NCBI GenBank assembly: GCA_023701135.1
Contig: JAMPXP010000004.1
Span: forward strand, 62,001 to 126,000
From: Desulfobacula sp.
GTDB lineage: Bacteria; Desulfobacterota; Desulfobacteria; Desulfobacterales; Desulfobacteraceae
Length of the DNA stretch: 64,000 bases
Direction of reading: 5' to 3'
In this document: piece by piece, positions 25,300-35,247 of the stretch
Layout: each line of letters starts with the position of its first letter
Position numbering within the stretch: position 1 is the stretch's first letter
Made by a program: the position numbers and the translations under genes
The notes under the pieces: model-generated
The model's database searches: none
What the model was told of the DNA's origin: nothing
Seen by the model: only the letters and a program-made list of their open reading frames with translations

Positions 25300-27366
25300 A
25301 TGAAGCCGTCAACCCCGGAATTGGAAAAAGACCCGCTTGAAAACCCTCTGGCCGGACATGAAACCTGGTATCGCCGGTTATTCAAATGCCACCGGGATGC
25401 CGCCTATCTTCTGGCCCAGGACGGCAGCCTCATCGATGCCAACCCTTCTGCATGCAACACCTTGGGAAGAAGCCGCCAGGACCTGCTGTCTTTGAACATA
25501 AAAGATGTGGATTTCAATTACGATGAGGCCGGCTTCCTGTCCTTCTGGTCCGGCCGGCCCGACGAAGAGATGCGCATATTTGAATCCCGCCATATCCGGG
25601 CCGACGGCACGATTTTCCCTGTGGAAATCATTGCCATTCCCTTTATTGAACAAGGCAGGCGATTTGTATACGGATTTGCCCGGGATATGACCCTCCAGAA
25701 ACAGGCTGAAAAGGCCCTCAAACAGAGCAAAAACGACTTGGCCGCCCTCATCCACGCAAGCCCTGAATCGGCCCTGCTGGTCGATACCGAAGGCCGTATC
25801 ATTCTTTGCAATGCCATGGTTCCCCAACGGCTGGGGCTTGGGGTCCGGGATATGGTGGGCCGGTCTGTTTTCGACTATATGCCGCCGGAAACGGCAACCC
25901 TCAGGCGCAACCATATCGCAGAAGTGGTCCGGACCGGCGAGCCTCTTCATTTCAAGGACAGTTTGGGCGACCGGTTTTACAGCCATTACCTCTATCCGGT
26001 CATGGACGATTTTAAACAGGTGACCCGCATCGCCATTTTCGGCCATGACATTACCGAATTTAAACGGGCCGAACAAAGCCTTCAGGGCGACAACGACCTT
26101 CTGGCATCGGTCCAGGAGGCCCAAAGCCTTTTCATCTCAGGCCGGGAACCGAAAGAGGTGTATGAGAATCTGATCCGGATCCTGGTCCGGCACACCAAAA
26201 GCGAACTGGGTTTTCTTCATGAGGTCCAGTATGACCCGGAAGGCGCTCCCTGTCTGGTGAGCCTGGCCATTTCAGATCCTGCCTTGGATGACATCGCCCT
26301 TCTTCACCTCAACAGAGCCCCTGTTTTCGAAGGCCGGACCGTTATTGCCAAAAAGGACGCGAAGGACGATGCCGATACAGACATTCCATTGAATCATCCC
26401 CGGTTGAACCGCTATATGGGGATTCCCCTTTATTTCAGGAATGAGATCATGGGCGTGGCCGGTGTTACCAACCGTTTAGATGAATACACGGAAACTCTGG
26501 CTGAATCCATGAAACCCTGGGCCCAGGCCTGTGCGGCCATGATCTGGGCCGGGCGGATGGTCCGGCAGCAAAAGGAAACCGAAAAACGGGTCCTCCAACT
26601 GCAAAAGGCCGAAAGCCTGGGCCGGATGGCCGGGGCCGTAGCCCATCATTTCAACAATATGATGGCCGTTGTCATGGGAAATCTTGAACTGGCCCGGTCG
26701 GATCTGCCCCGGGAATCCCGGACTTACAAAAACCTGTTTCGAGCTGAAAAGGCCGGCTGGCGGGCCGCCGATATGAGTCTGCTCATGTTGACCTACCTGG
26801 GCCAGCAACAGGGAAAACCCAAACCCCTGGATCTGTCAAAAATCACCCGGGACTGTCTTGAAAAAATCCATGCCCAATTGAGGAAAGAGCTGACCCTGGA
26901 ATTGAATCTTTTGCCCCAGGGACCCGTCATCCAGGCAGACCCGGCCCAGATGGAACAGGCTTTAAACGCCCTGGTCACCAATGCCTGGGAGTCCATGGAC
27001 GAATATCCCGACGGCAGGGTAAAGGTCTGCGTCGGAATCCGCCCGGCATCCTCCATTGGTCAAGAACACCGGTTTCCGGTAGATTGGCAAAGCCCTGATC
27101 CTTCCTTTGCCTGCCTCAGCATCACGGACACGGGCAAGGGACTGGATGAGGTCATGATCGGCGGCATCTTTGATCCCTTTTTTACCGACAAATTCACCGG
27201 CCGGGGGCTGGGCCTGCCCGTCACCCTGGGTATCGTCAAGGCCCACGGGGGGTGCATCACCCTGGAAAGCAAACCCGGCAAAGGCAGCACCTTCAGCATT
27301 TTTCTACCCCTTTCCCCGGCAGCAATCGGGAAAAAAAGCCCTGACCTGTATCAAGGAGTAATATGA
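25300..27366 (+). CDS. PAS-PAS-GAF histidine kinase (HHFNN clade)
   Basis: A soluble kinase of 688 residues. PAS domains lie at about 20-140 and 145-260, a GAF domain at about 265-420 (including FLHEVQYDPEG and YMGIPLYFRNEIMGVAGVTN), HisKA with VAHHFNNMMAVVMGN (about 448) and HATPase with NALVTNAWES, ITDTGKGL and FTGRGLGLPVTLG. It has no receiver. The acceptor motif HHFNN and the overall kinase core match the hybrid at 38788. Its stop overlaps the next start (ATGA), opening a four-gene translationally coupled operon whose downstream receiver at 29054 is a natural partner. Confidence 0.92.
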   Translation: MKPSTPELEKDPLENPLAGHETWYRRLFKCHRDAAYLLAQDGSLIDANPSACNTLGRSRQDLLSLNIKDVDFNYDEAGFLSFWSGRPDEEMRIFESRHIRADGTIFPVEIIAIPFIEQGRRFVYGFARDMTLQKQAEKALKQSKNDLAALIHASPESALLVDTEGRIILCNAMVPQRLGLGVRDMVGRSVFDYMPPETATLRRNHIAEVVRTGEPLHFKDSLGDRFYSHYLYPVMDDFKQVTRIAIFGHDITEFKRAEQSLQGDNDLLASVQEAQSLFISGREPKEVYENLIRILVRHTKSELGFLHEVQYDPEGAPCLVSLAISDPALDDIALLHLNRAPVFEGRTVIAKKDAKDDADTDIPLNHPRLNRYMGIPLYFRNEIMGVAGVTNRLDEYTETLAESMKPWAQACAAMIWAGRMVRQQKETEKRVLQLQKAESLGRMAGAVAHHFNNMMAVVMGNLELARSDLPRESRTYKNLFRAEKAGWRAADMSLLMLTYLGQQQGKPKPLDLSKITRDCLEKIHAQLRKELTLELNLLPQGPVIQADPAQMEQALNALVTNAWESMDEYPDGRVKVCVGIRPASSIGQEHRFPVDWQSPDPSFACLSITDTGKGLDEVMIGGIFDPFFTDKFTGRGLGLPVTLGIVKAHGGCITLESKPGKGSTFSIFLPLSPAAIGKKSPDLYQGVI

Positions 27367-29057
27367 TGCCAACCCGGAACCCCTGGTCTTTTCATGGATA
27401 TTTTTTCCTGATGACCGTTGTTTTCATCCTGGTTCCGGCATTTCTCCCGGCGCTTTCCGCAACAGCCGGGGAAGCCGTGGTTCGGGTGGGGGTCTATGAA
27501 AATTCCCCCAAGGTCTTTACCTCGGAACAGGGGGAGCCGGCCGGGATCTTTATCGATATTATCCGGCAGATTGCGGAGCTTGAGGGATGGACCCTGGAAT
27601 ATGTCCACGGGACCTGGACCGAAGGCCTGGACCGCCTGGCCAAAGGGGAAATCGACCTCATGCCCGATGTGGCCTATACCGCCGCCAGGGAAAAAACCTA
27701 TGCCTATCACCAGGTGCCGGTGCTCTCGGACTGGTTCCAGGTCTATGCCCGGAAGGGCAGCGGGATCAAATCCATTGTGGACCTGGACGGCAAACGGATC
27801 CTTGTCCTGGACCGGTCGGTTCAGCAATCCTCGTTTGGACAGATGGTCCAGGGCTTCGGAATCAACTCCATCCTCACCGGCCTGCCGGATTACAAGGCCA
27901 TTTTCGAGAAGATTGCGGCCGGCGAAGCCGATGCCGCCATCACCAACCGGTTTTACGGGATGACCCACGCCGCAAAATACGGGCTGGAAGACACGGCCAT
28001 TATTTTCAATCCGACCAAGCTCTTTTTTGCAGCCCCTTTGCAGCATAACGGCGGTCCGTTGCTGACCGCCATCGACACCCGCCTGGATCAATTTAAACGA
28101 GATTCCCAATCCATATATTATGCCTCCCTGGCGCGGTGGACATCGGAAAAGGTGAATTTCAGCCTGCCGGCCTGGGTCCGGATCACAGGCCTCATCATCG
28201 GTGTTGCGCTGATCATGAGCCTTTTGGGCAGCCTTGTCCTCAAACGCCAGGTGAACCTCCGGACCCGGGAATTGCAGGACATCAACCGGGAAATGGAAGG
28301 CCGGATAGAACAACGGACCGCCGAGCTGGCCGTGGCCATGCAAAAAGCCCAGGCCGCCGACCATCTCAAATCCGCCTTTTTAGCCTCCATGAGCCACGAA
28401 CTGAGAACCCCCTTGAATTCCATCATCGGCTTCACCGGTATCCTTCTCCAGGGGCTGGCCGGACCCTTGAACGAAGAACAGAAAAAACAGCTCCTCATGG
28501 TGCAGAACAGTTCCCGGCATCTTCTGGCCCTGATCAATGATGTGCTGGATATTTCCAAAATCGAGGCAGACCAGTTGTCCCTTTCCTTCAGCACCTTTGA
28601 ATTGAGGCCCTCCATCGAAAAAACGGTCAAGCTGGTGGCCCCCCTGGCCTATAAAAAAGGGCTTGAACTGGTATTGGAAATCGGCCCGGATGTGGCTGCC
28701 GTCACCACGGATCAGCGCCGGCTGGAACAGGTCATCCTCAATTTGCTCAACAATGCCGTTAAATTCACTGAAAAAGGGAGGGTGTCCCTGGCCTGCCGCA
28801 CCGAAAAAAACGGGTATCTCCTGTCCGTGTCCGACACCGGCATCGGCATCCGGGCCGAAGAAATCCCGGGTCTTTTTCAACCCTTTCACCAGATCGACAC
28901 CGGCCTGTCCCGCAAACATGAAGGGACCGGACTGGGACTTTCCATCTGCAAAAAGTTAGTGGGAATGATGAGAGGCACCATCGAGGTTCAAAGTCAATGG
29001 CGCGAGGGCAGCATCTTTACCGTCTGGTTTCCGGAAAATGGAGGAGAATCGTCATGA
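27363..29057 (+). CDS. Histidine kinase with periplasmic SBP_bac_3 sensor
   Basis: A 564-residue membrane kinase. A signal/anchor at about 10-33 leads into a solute-binding domain of the SBP_bac_3 type (about 37-260; motifs RVGVYENSPKVF, GEIDLMPDVAYT and FNPTKLFFAAP). A TM segment at about 273-295, a coiled coil, HisKA with SHELRTPLNSIIG (about 342) and HATPase ([32 protein letters not shown]) follow. The sensor probably binds an amino acid or similar solute directly. AAGGAG serves either of two adjacent ATGs. The stop overlaps the receiver gene by four bases, so that protein is the likely phosphate acceptor. Confidence 0.93.
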   Translation: MMPTRNPWSFHGYFFLMTVVFILVPAFLPALSATAGEAVVRVGVYENSPKVFTSEQGEPAGIFIDIIRQIAELEGWTLEYVHGTWTEGLDRLAKGEIDLMPDVAYTAAREKTYAYHQVPVLSDWFQVYARKGSGIKSIVDLDGKRILVLDRSVQQSSFGQMVQGFGINSILTGLPDYKAIFEKIAAGEADAAITNRFYGMTHAAKYGLEDTAIIFNPTKLFFAAPLQHNGGPLLTAIDTRLDQFKRDSQSIYYASLARWTSEKVNFSLPAWVRITGLIIGVALIMSLLGSLVLKRQVNLRTRELQDINREMEGRIEQRTAELAVAMQKAQAADHLKSAFLASMSHELRTPLNSIIGFTGILLQGLAGPLNEEQKKQLLMVQNSSRHLLALINDVLDISKIEADQLSLSFSTFELRPSIEKTVKLVAPLAYKKGLELVLEIGPDVAAVTTDQRRLEQVILNLLNNAVKFTEKGRVSLACRTEKNGYLLSVSDTGIGIRAEEIPGLFQPFHQIDTGLSRKHEGTGLGLSICKKLVGMMRGTIEVQSQWREGSIFTVWFPENGGESS

Positions 29058-29437
29058 CCAAATCGTTACTGATTATTGAAGATAATGCCCAGAATTTTTA
29101 TATGATGCGTTTTTTGCTGGAAAAAAACGGGTTTACCGTTATTGGGGCCGAAAACGGCCGGGAGGGCATTGAAAAAGCCCTGGAATCCAATCCCAAAGCC
29201 ATTCTGCTGGATATCCAACTGCCGGAAATGGATGGCTATGCCGTGGCCCGGGAACTTAAAAAACACCCTGAACTGGATAGGGTACCGATTATTGCGGTCA
29301 CCTCCTACGCCATGGTGGGAGACAGGGAAAAAATCATGGAAGCAGGCGCCACCGGCTATATTGAAAAACCCATCAACCCGGATACCTTTGTTGCGGAAAT
29401 CCTCCAATATCTTCAGGACCAGGAGAAACCCTCATGA
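29054..29437 (+). CDS. Receiver-only response regulator (DivK/CpdR-like)
   Basis: A single receiver domain of 127 residues with acidic pocket IIEDN (8-12), phospho-Asp in LLDIQLPEMDGY (about 53), Thr in AVTSYA (about 82) and Lys in IEKPINPD (about 104). It has no output domain. The ATG at 29054 overlaps the kinase stop and has GGAGGAG upstream; the frame is open further into the kinase gene but that part is only the kinase tail read in another frame. It probably shuttles phosphate between the two kinases that flank and overlap it. Confidence 0.93.
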   Translation: MTKSLLIIEDNAQNFYMMRFLLEKNGFTVIGAENGREGIEKALESNPKAILLDIQLPEMDGYAVARELKKHPELDRVPIIAVTSYAMVGDREKIMEAGATGYIEKPINPDTFVAEILQYLQDQEKPS

Positions 29438-31464
29438 AAATTCTGATTGTGGATGACCATGAGGAGAACCTGTATCTTCTGGAAAGCATGCTCAAGGCCG
29501 GCGGACACCGGATACTGCCGGCTGAAAACGGGGAAGAGGCATGGAAAATCCTTGAGTCCGAAGAAATTGACCTCATTATCAGCGATATCCTCATGCCGGT
29601 CATGGATGGGTTTCAATTGTGCCGGAAAGTCAAAACCGACCAACGGCTGCGCACCATTCCCTTTATCATCTACACCGCCACCTATACGGGCGCCCAGGAC
29701 CAGGCCTTTGCCATGACCATCGGTGCGGACCGGTTTATTGAAAAGCCATGCGAGCCTGAGGTTTTCATAGCCGCAGTCCATGAAGTCACGGCCTCTGCCG
29801 GCCGGTCCCCGGATATCCCGGCCCCGGTAAAGGAGGAAGAAGCCCTCAGGCTCTACAGCGAGCGTCTGGTCCGAAAACTTGAAAAGAAAATGCTGGAAGC
29901 CGAACAAGAAATCCAGGCCCGGAAAGAGAGTGAATCCCGGTTCCGTTTATTTACGGAAACGGCGCCCGTGGGCGTCATCATTGCCAATCAGGACCAGAAA
30001 GCGGTCTATATCAGCCAGAAATGCATTGATCTTTTTGGCTATACCCTGGATGACATCCCCGATATAGAGGCCTGGCTCGCCCTTGCCTACCCGGACGAGG
30101 CCTTGCGAAACCGGGTTCGCAGGGAATGGCAGGCTGAGGTGGATAGGGCCAGGGCCACCCTGTCTGAAATCAGGCCCCTGGAATATCCTGTGACATGTAA
30201 AAACGGCAGGGTCCGTGAAATTGAATTCAGAATGTCCACCAATGGGGATCTGGATTTTATTGTACTGACCGATATCACCCAGCGAAAACAAGCCGAGGCG
30301 GAATGGAAAAAACTCCAGGACCAGTTGACCCAGGCCCAGAAAATGGAATCCGTGGGCCGTCTGGCCGGGGGAGTAGCCCATGATTACAACAATATGCTGA
30401 GCGTGATCATCGGTTATGCGGAATTGGCCCTGGACAAGCTTAAACCCGGCGAGCCACTGCATGACGACCTTACCGAAATCCTCACCGCTGCCCGGCGGTC
30501 CGCCGACATTACCCGGCAATTGCTGGCCTTTGCGCGTCAACAGACCGTTGCCCCCAAAATCATCGACCTCAACCAGACCATCCAATATATGCTCAAAATG
30601 ATGAAACGGCTTATCGGAGAAAATATTAAATTAACCTGGCTGCCCGGAACCGATCTCGGAAAAATCAAAATAGACCCGTCCCAGATTGATCAAATCCTGG
30701 CCAATCTCTGCGTCAATGCCAGGGATGCCGTCTCCGGCGTGGGCAAAATCACCATAGAAACCAGGGCCGTCCGGTTTGACAAAGCTTACTGCGACAGCCA
30801 TGCCGGTTTCGTTCCCGGAGAATTTACCATGCTGGCCGTAAGCGACGATGGTTCCGGTATGGATAAGGAAATCCAGGACCGGATTTTTGAACCGTTTTTT
30901 ACCACCAAGGGGATCGGCGAAGGGACCGGTTTAGGGCTTTCAACGGTTTACGGGATTGTCAAACAGAACAACGGATTCATCAATGTCTACAGCGAGCCGG
31001 GGAAAGGGACCAGCTTCAGGATCTATCTGGCCCGCCATTCGGGTCCGGAGGGTGAATCCTGCCGGGAAGAGATGCGGGAAACCCCGCTCAGTTGCGGAGA
31101 AACCATACTGCTGGTGGAGGACGAAGCCGCCATCCTGAAAATGGCTGAAAGAATTCTCAAGGATCTCGGATATACCGTATTGTCCGCCATATCCCCCCTC
31201 AAGGCCCTGGACCTGGCAAAAGCCTATGGGGACAAGATCCATCTCCTGATAACGGATATGGTTCTGCCGGAAATGAACGGCAAGGATCTGGCCCGGCAGG
31301 TTCAATCCATTTATCCGGCCATCAAAATTCTGTTCATGTCGGGCTATACGGCCAATGCCATTGCCCATCACCATGTATTGGAGCCCGGCCTCTGCTTTTT
31401 GCAGAAGCCGTTTTCCGTCAAAGATATGGCCGTCAAGGCCAGAGAGGCCTTGGAGAATACATAA
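29434..31464 (+). CDS. REC-PAS-kinase-REC hybrid
   Basis: A soluble hybrid kinase of 676 residues with receivers at both ends: REC1 at 2-118 (IVDDHEEN, phospho-Asp in IISDILMPVMDG), a short coiled coil, PAS at about 165-285, HisKA with VAHDYNNMLSVIIGYA (about 312; Tyr replaces the usual Phe), HATPase ([30 protein letters not shown]) and REC2 at about 550-670 (LITDMVLPEMNGKD). Last gene of the coupled 25300-31464 operon. It converges on another hybrid kinase, 57 bases between stops, with no strong terminator visible. Confidence 0.92.
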   Translation: MKILIVDDHEENLYLLESMLKAGGHRILPAENGEEAWKILESEEIDLIISDILMPVMDGFQLCRKVKTDQRLRTIPFIIYTATYTGAQDQAFAMTIGADRFIEKPCEPEVFIAAVHEVTASAGRSPDIPAPVKEEEALRLYSERLVRKLEKKMLEAEQEIQARKESESRFRLFTETAPVGVIIANQDQKAVYISQKCIDLFGYTLDDIPDIEAWLALAYPDEALRNRVRREWQAEVDRARATLSEIRPLEYPVTCKNGRVREIEFRMSTNGDLDFIVLTDITQRKQAEAEWKKLQDQLTQAQKMESVGRLAGGVAHDYNNMLSVIIGYAELALDKLKPGEPLHDDLTEILTAARRSADITRQLLAFARQQTVAPKIIDLNQTIQYMLKMMKRLIGENIKLTWLPGTDLGKIKIDPSQIDQILANLCVNARDAVSGVGKITIETRAVRFDKAYCDSHAGFVPGEFTMLAVSDDGSGMDKEIQDRIFEPFFTTKGIGEGTGLGLSTVYGIVKQNNGFINVYSEPGKGTSFRIYLARHSGPEGESCREEMRETPLSCGETILLVEDEAAILKMAERILKDLGYTVLSAISPLKALDLAKAYGDKIHLLITDMVLPEMNGKDLARQVQSIYPAIKILFMSGYTANAIAHHHVLEPGLCFLQKPFSVKDMAVKAREALENT

Positions 31465-31521
31465 GATCCGGATAAGGATCCATGGAAGGGTTGAGCGCCG
31501 GATAACCCCTGGGCCTGTGCC

Positions 31522-34500
31522 TCAGATTGAATCCGGATGACCCGTTGCGGCATCCAGGGCCTCCCGCAATTTCAGGGCCAGATCGTTTTTTGAAAAGGGT
31601 TTCTGAATAAAACACACCCCTTCATCCAGGACCCCGTGATGGGCAATGACATCAGCGGTATAGCCGGACATGAACAAGAGTTTCAGGTCCGGATACAGCC
31701 TGGTCAATTGTGCGGCCAGATCCCGGCCGTTCATTTCCGGCATGACCACATCGGTCATGAGCAAATCGATTTTCCCGGCATGGGTCCGGACCAGTTGCAA
31801 GGCTTCCGCCGGACTTGAGGCCGCCAGAACCCTATACCCCATCCGTTCCAGCATCAACCGGGCCAGCCCCAGGATGGCGGCTTCATCCTCCACCAGCAAC
31901 AGGGTTTCATCGCCTCCCGGAGCGGCTTCTCCTGAAGGATGGGTGGTGACGGCCGGACCACCGGACAGGTACCGGGGCAGATAAATCCTGAAAGTCGTTC
32001 CCCGGCCCGGTTCACTGTAGACATTGATAAAGCCCTGATTCTGTTTGACAATGCCGTATACCATGGCAAGGCCGAGGCCGGTGCCCTTGCCCAGGTCCTT
32101 GGTGGTGAAAAAGGGCTCGAAAAGATTGTCCAGGGTCTCTTTGTCCATGCCGCAACCATTGTCGCTGACGGCCAGGAGGACAAAATCGCCGGGCAGAAAG
32201 CCTGTGTGCTCGGTGCAATAACCCTGGTCAAAGGTCTTCATGCCGGTTTCGATGGTGATCTTTCCCACGCCGGTAATGGCGTCCCTTGAATTGACGCAGA
32301 GATTGGCCAGGATCTGATCAACCTGGGAAGGGTCTATCTTAACGGGCCACAGATCCTGGGCCGGTTTCCAGATCAGGTCGATATCTTCTCCGATGAGGCG
32401 GTGCATCATGGTGATCATTTGCTGGACCGCCTGGTTCAGGTTCAAAACCTTGGGGCTGATCATCTGCTTTCTGGCAAAGGTCAGCAATTGGCGGGTCAGA
32501 TCGGCGGACCGCTGGGCCGCCGCCTGAATCTCTTTGAGCTCTGCATAAAGGGGAGAATTATCGCTGACCTCTTCCAATGCCATTTCCGCATGGCCCAGGA
32601 TCACTCCCAGCATATTGTTGAAATCATGGGCCACCCCACCGGCCAGCCGGCCCACGGATTCCATTTTCTGGGCCTGGATCAACTGATCCTGGAGTTTTTC
32701 CCGTTCCGCCTCAGCCTTTTTACGGTCCGTGATATCGTGTAAAATACAATGGGTCTGCTGAAAATGGCCGTTTTGATCCCTGGCGATCTTGCCATTGAAA
32801 GAGACTTGAATCAATGCCCCGTCTTTCTTCATCATCTCAAATTCAACGCCCAGAATTTCACCGATGGCCTTGAAGCGCGGAAAATTTTCCTTGAAATGAT
32901 CCTGCCAGTCCGGATGCAGAAAATCGGCAAAGGATTTTCCGATGACGTCTTCCCTTGTATAGCCAAGGGTATCCAGCCAGGTTTGATTCACCTGGATAAA
33001 ACGGCCGTTTTCATCCAGGGACTGATACCCCAGGGGGGCTTTTTCGTAGAGCAGCCGGAAGCGGGCCTCGCTTTCCTTCAGGGCCTGTTCGGCGTCCAGA
33101 CGTTCCATTTCCCCGGCAGCGCGCACGGCCACCAGCTTCAGGACATTCTCGGCCAGGATGCGGTTTGTCAGCGGCTTACGCCCGATGACCGCGATGAGGC
33201 CGATGGGAGCGCCGGTATGGCCAAAGAGGGTCACACCGGCATAGCTCTCTGCGCAGAGATCCTGGAGCACCTGGTCCCGGGGAAAGGACCGCTTGACACC
33301 GGCGGGAAAGCAGCAGACCGTCTTGCCCACAACATCCCCGCAGGGCGTGTCTTTCAGATCATAAATCACATTGTCCTCAAAATGACCGTCACACCAGACA
33401 GAAACCGTCCGGGCCGTCAGACCGGATCCCTCAAGGCGGTCAATACAGACAAAATCCATGTCCAGGGTTTGGGCCAGGTACCGGGCCAGCATATCAAAAA
33501 ACGGCTCACCGGCCCTGCCCGTGGTGCTTTGGGCCAGGAACAGCAGAACGGCCTCCTCTTGTTTGCGTCCGGTGATATCCTGATAATTCCCCAGAAGCCC
33601 CCCGATATCCGGATCATGAAAAAGGCCGGTCCCTGTAAATTCTATCCACCGGTAGCCGCCATCCCTGTGTTTATAACGGACTTCCATGGTTCCGACGGCA
33701 TCGGGCTCCTGCATCATCTTTTCGAAAAATGTCCGGGCAGAGGACAGGTCATCGGGATGTACATTATCCCAGGCGCTGGTGCCGATGAGTTCTTCGGGTT
33801 TCCAGCCGAACCGTTTTTCAATGTTCGGGCTTTTATACCGGATGATGCCGCCCTCATCAATGATGGTGATGACATCCCCGATATTGGCCACCATTTTGGC
33901 TTGCCTGGCCGATAGAATTTCATACCGGTCTGCAGACTCAATCAGGGATAGGGTCTTTCTTTTTACCTGCTGTTTGAGCGCAAGGACGAAGGCAGCGGCA
34001 ACCAACGCAGAAATACCGGTCCCTATCAATACGATGACCAGCCAGCGGGGGATAACGGTAATCGTATCCGTCCGGTGCAGCCATTTCTGGCGAGCCTTTT
34101 CATAGGGCGAATCGTCTTGAATCCGCCAATTGGCAAGATTGGTTTCCAGGAGGGCCAGCAAATCCTGATGTTTATCTTTGGCAACCGCAAAAAAAATGTC
34201 AAAGGGGTTAAAAACAATGCCGGTTGATCTAAGGCCATATTCTCTGTGCCTGGCGCTGCCAAAGGTGCTGTTGACCACCCCGGCGTCGGCCTCTTTGGAT
34301 GCGACTGCCTTAAACACCTCATCAAAATTGGATTTTTTAATAAAATCGCATGTGATATTAAACTGTTTTACAAGATTAGCAAAATTTCCGGCATTGTAAT
34401 CCCCTTCCATGACGGCGATTCGTTTACCCTGCACCTCACGTATCCCGTCAATTCCGGACGCCGCCGTGGTATAGAGTTCGGCCCACACCGTCAGAAGCGG

Positions 34501-34875
34501 AGTAACCGTATAGTCCAGAAACCCTGCCCTCTCCTTGGTAAAGGCGACACTGGTCAGGACATCCACCTCCCCGGATTGTATCCGCTCCAGCCCCTCGGCC
34601 CAGGAACCGTAAACATATTCAAACCGGATGTTTTCCCGCTGACCGATATCGGCCAGGGCATCCACATAAAATCCTTTTACAACCCCGTCGGTATCCTTGA
34701 AGATGCCCGGATAATAATTAAAGGCCCCGACCCGGACGACCCTATGTTCGGCAGCTTCCAGTGAGATACCGCCCAGAAGGAAAAGAATCATGCCCACGGC
34801 CCATAGAACGGCCAGGGACCATTTGGACGGCCGTATCGCCGATTTCCTGAATTCCTCCTGAACACTATTTTTCAC
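31522..34875 (-). CDS. Hybrid kinase with SBP_bac_3 sensor, PAS, GAF, PAS and receiver
   Basis: A membrane hybrid kinase of about 1117 residues. A signal anchor (about 18-40), SBP_bac_3 sensor (about 45-260), TM (about 278-300), PAS (about 335-455), GAF (about 465-610), PAS (about 620-740), HisKA with [16 protein letters not shown], HATPase ([30 protein letters not shown]) and a C-terminal receiver ([14 protein letters not shown]) follow in order. The start is uncertain: GTG at 34875 has a GGGGA nearby, whereas a TTG at 34983 has none. The first PAS and the catalytic cassette are very close to those of the kinase at 47306. It is the last gene of the minus-strand array, after a gap of about 190 bases. 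Confidence 0.88.
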   Translation of the reverse strand: MKNSVQEEFRKSAIRPSKWSLAVLWAVGMILFLLGGISLEAAEHRVVRVGAFNYYPGIFKDTDGVVKGFYVDALADIGQRENIRFEYVYGSWAEGLERIQSGEVDVLTSVAFTKERAGFLDYTVTPLLTVWAELYTTAASGIDGIREVQGKRIAVMEGDYNAGNFANLVKQFNITCDFIKKSNFDEVFKAVASKEADAGVVNSTFGSARHREYGLRSTGIVFNPFDIFFAVAKDKHQDLLALLETNLANWRIQDDSPYEKARQKWLHRTDTITVIPRWLVIVLIGTGISALVAAAFVLALKQQVKRKTLSLIESADRYEILSARQAKMVANIGDVITIIDEGGIIRYKSPNIEKRFGWKPEELIGTSAWDNVHPDDLSSARTFFEKMMQEPDAVGTMEVRYKHRDGGYRWIEFTGTGLFHDPDIGGLLGNYQDITGRKQEEAVLLFLAQSTTGRAGEPFFDMLARYLAQTLDMDFVCIDRLEGSGLTARTVSVWCDGHFEDNVIYDLKDTPCGDVVGKTVCCFPAGVKRSFPRDQVLQDLCAESYAGVTLFGHTGAPIGLIAVIGRKPLTNRILAENVLKLVAVRAAGEMERLDAEQALKESEARFRLLYEKAPLGYQSLDENGRFIQVNQTWLDTLGYTREDVIGKSFADFLHPDWQDHFKENFPRFKAIGEILGVEFEMMKKDGALIQVSFNGKIARDQNGHFQQTHCILHDITDRKKAEAEREKLQDQLIQAQKMESVGRLAGGVAHDFNNMLGVILGHAEMALEEVSDNSPLYAELKEIQAAAQRSADLTRQLLTFARKQMISPKVLNLNQAVQQMITMMHRLIGEDIDLIWKPAQDLWPVKIDPSQVDQILANLCVNSRDAITGVGKITIETGMKTFDQGYCTEHTGFLPGDFVLLAVSDNGCGMDKETLDNLFEPFFTTKDLGKGTGLGLAMVYGIVKQNQGFINVYSEPGRGTTFRIYLPRYLSGGPAVTTHPSGEAAPGGDETLLLVEDEAAILGLARLMLERMGYRVLAASSPAEALQLVRTHAGKIDLLMTDVVMPEMNGRDLAAQLTRLYPDLKLLFMSGYTADVIAHHGVLDEGVCFIQKPFSKNDLALKLREALDAATGHPDSI

Positions 34876-34945
34876 TCTGCTGTTCCCCGATTTTGTGGTA
34901 TGGGTCACTTTATTCTCATATTTTAAAAAGAGACTATTACCGAAA

Positions 34946-34962
34946 GATAGATTTAACCTATC
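34946..34962. promoter_or_regulatory. Small inverted repeat before SBP hybrid kinase
   Basis: GATAG and CTATC arms separated by seven A/T-rich bases, in the gap between the REC-GAF gene and the last hybrid kinase. It could be an operator for an internal promoter; no clear -35/-10 pair was found with it. Confidence 0.2.
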
Positions 34963-35067
34963 ACACAATGATGTCTGAAACAATAGTGTAAAAATCCGCT
35001 TTATTTTCCACGAAAAAGTTCCAACTCACCCGGAATAGACATTAAACAATTTGATCTGCCTGATGGA

Positions 35068-35247
35068 TCAAGATTTATCCTTATACAAATCATAATCCGG
35101 ATAATATTTTTTGGCGCAGTCCTGACAGATGCCGTGGCTGAATTTGGCTTCAGAGTGCTGGTCAATATAGACCTCAATCTGGTTCCAATACCCTTTGTCG
35201 TCCCGGATCTTTTTGCAGTGGGAGCAGATGGGCAAAAGCCCGCTCAA
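35068..35247 (-). repeat. CxxC...CxxC module, copy 1
   Basis: The 59-codon tail of the REC-GAF gene. At DNA and protein level it is nearly the same as copies at 44898-45086 and 56422-56598; residues CSHCKKIRDDKGYWNQIEVY are identical in all three. Confidence 0.8.

Noticed and set aside
31465-31480. GATCC-N6-GGATC hairpin after the REC-PAS-kinase-REC gene
   Set aside because: Five-base stem without a following U-tract; too weak to call a terminator.
32749-33915. 388-codon open frame on the plus strand
   Set aside because: Antisense of the SBP/GAF hybrid kinase; no recognisable domain and no ribosome site.
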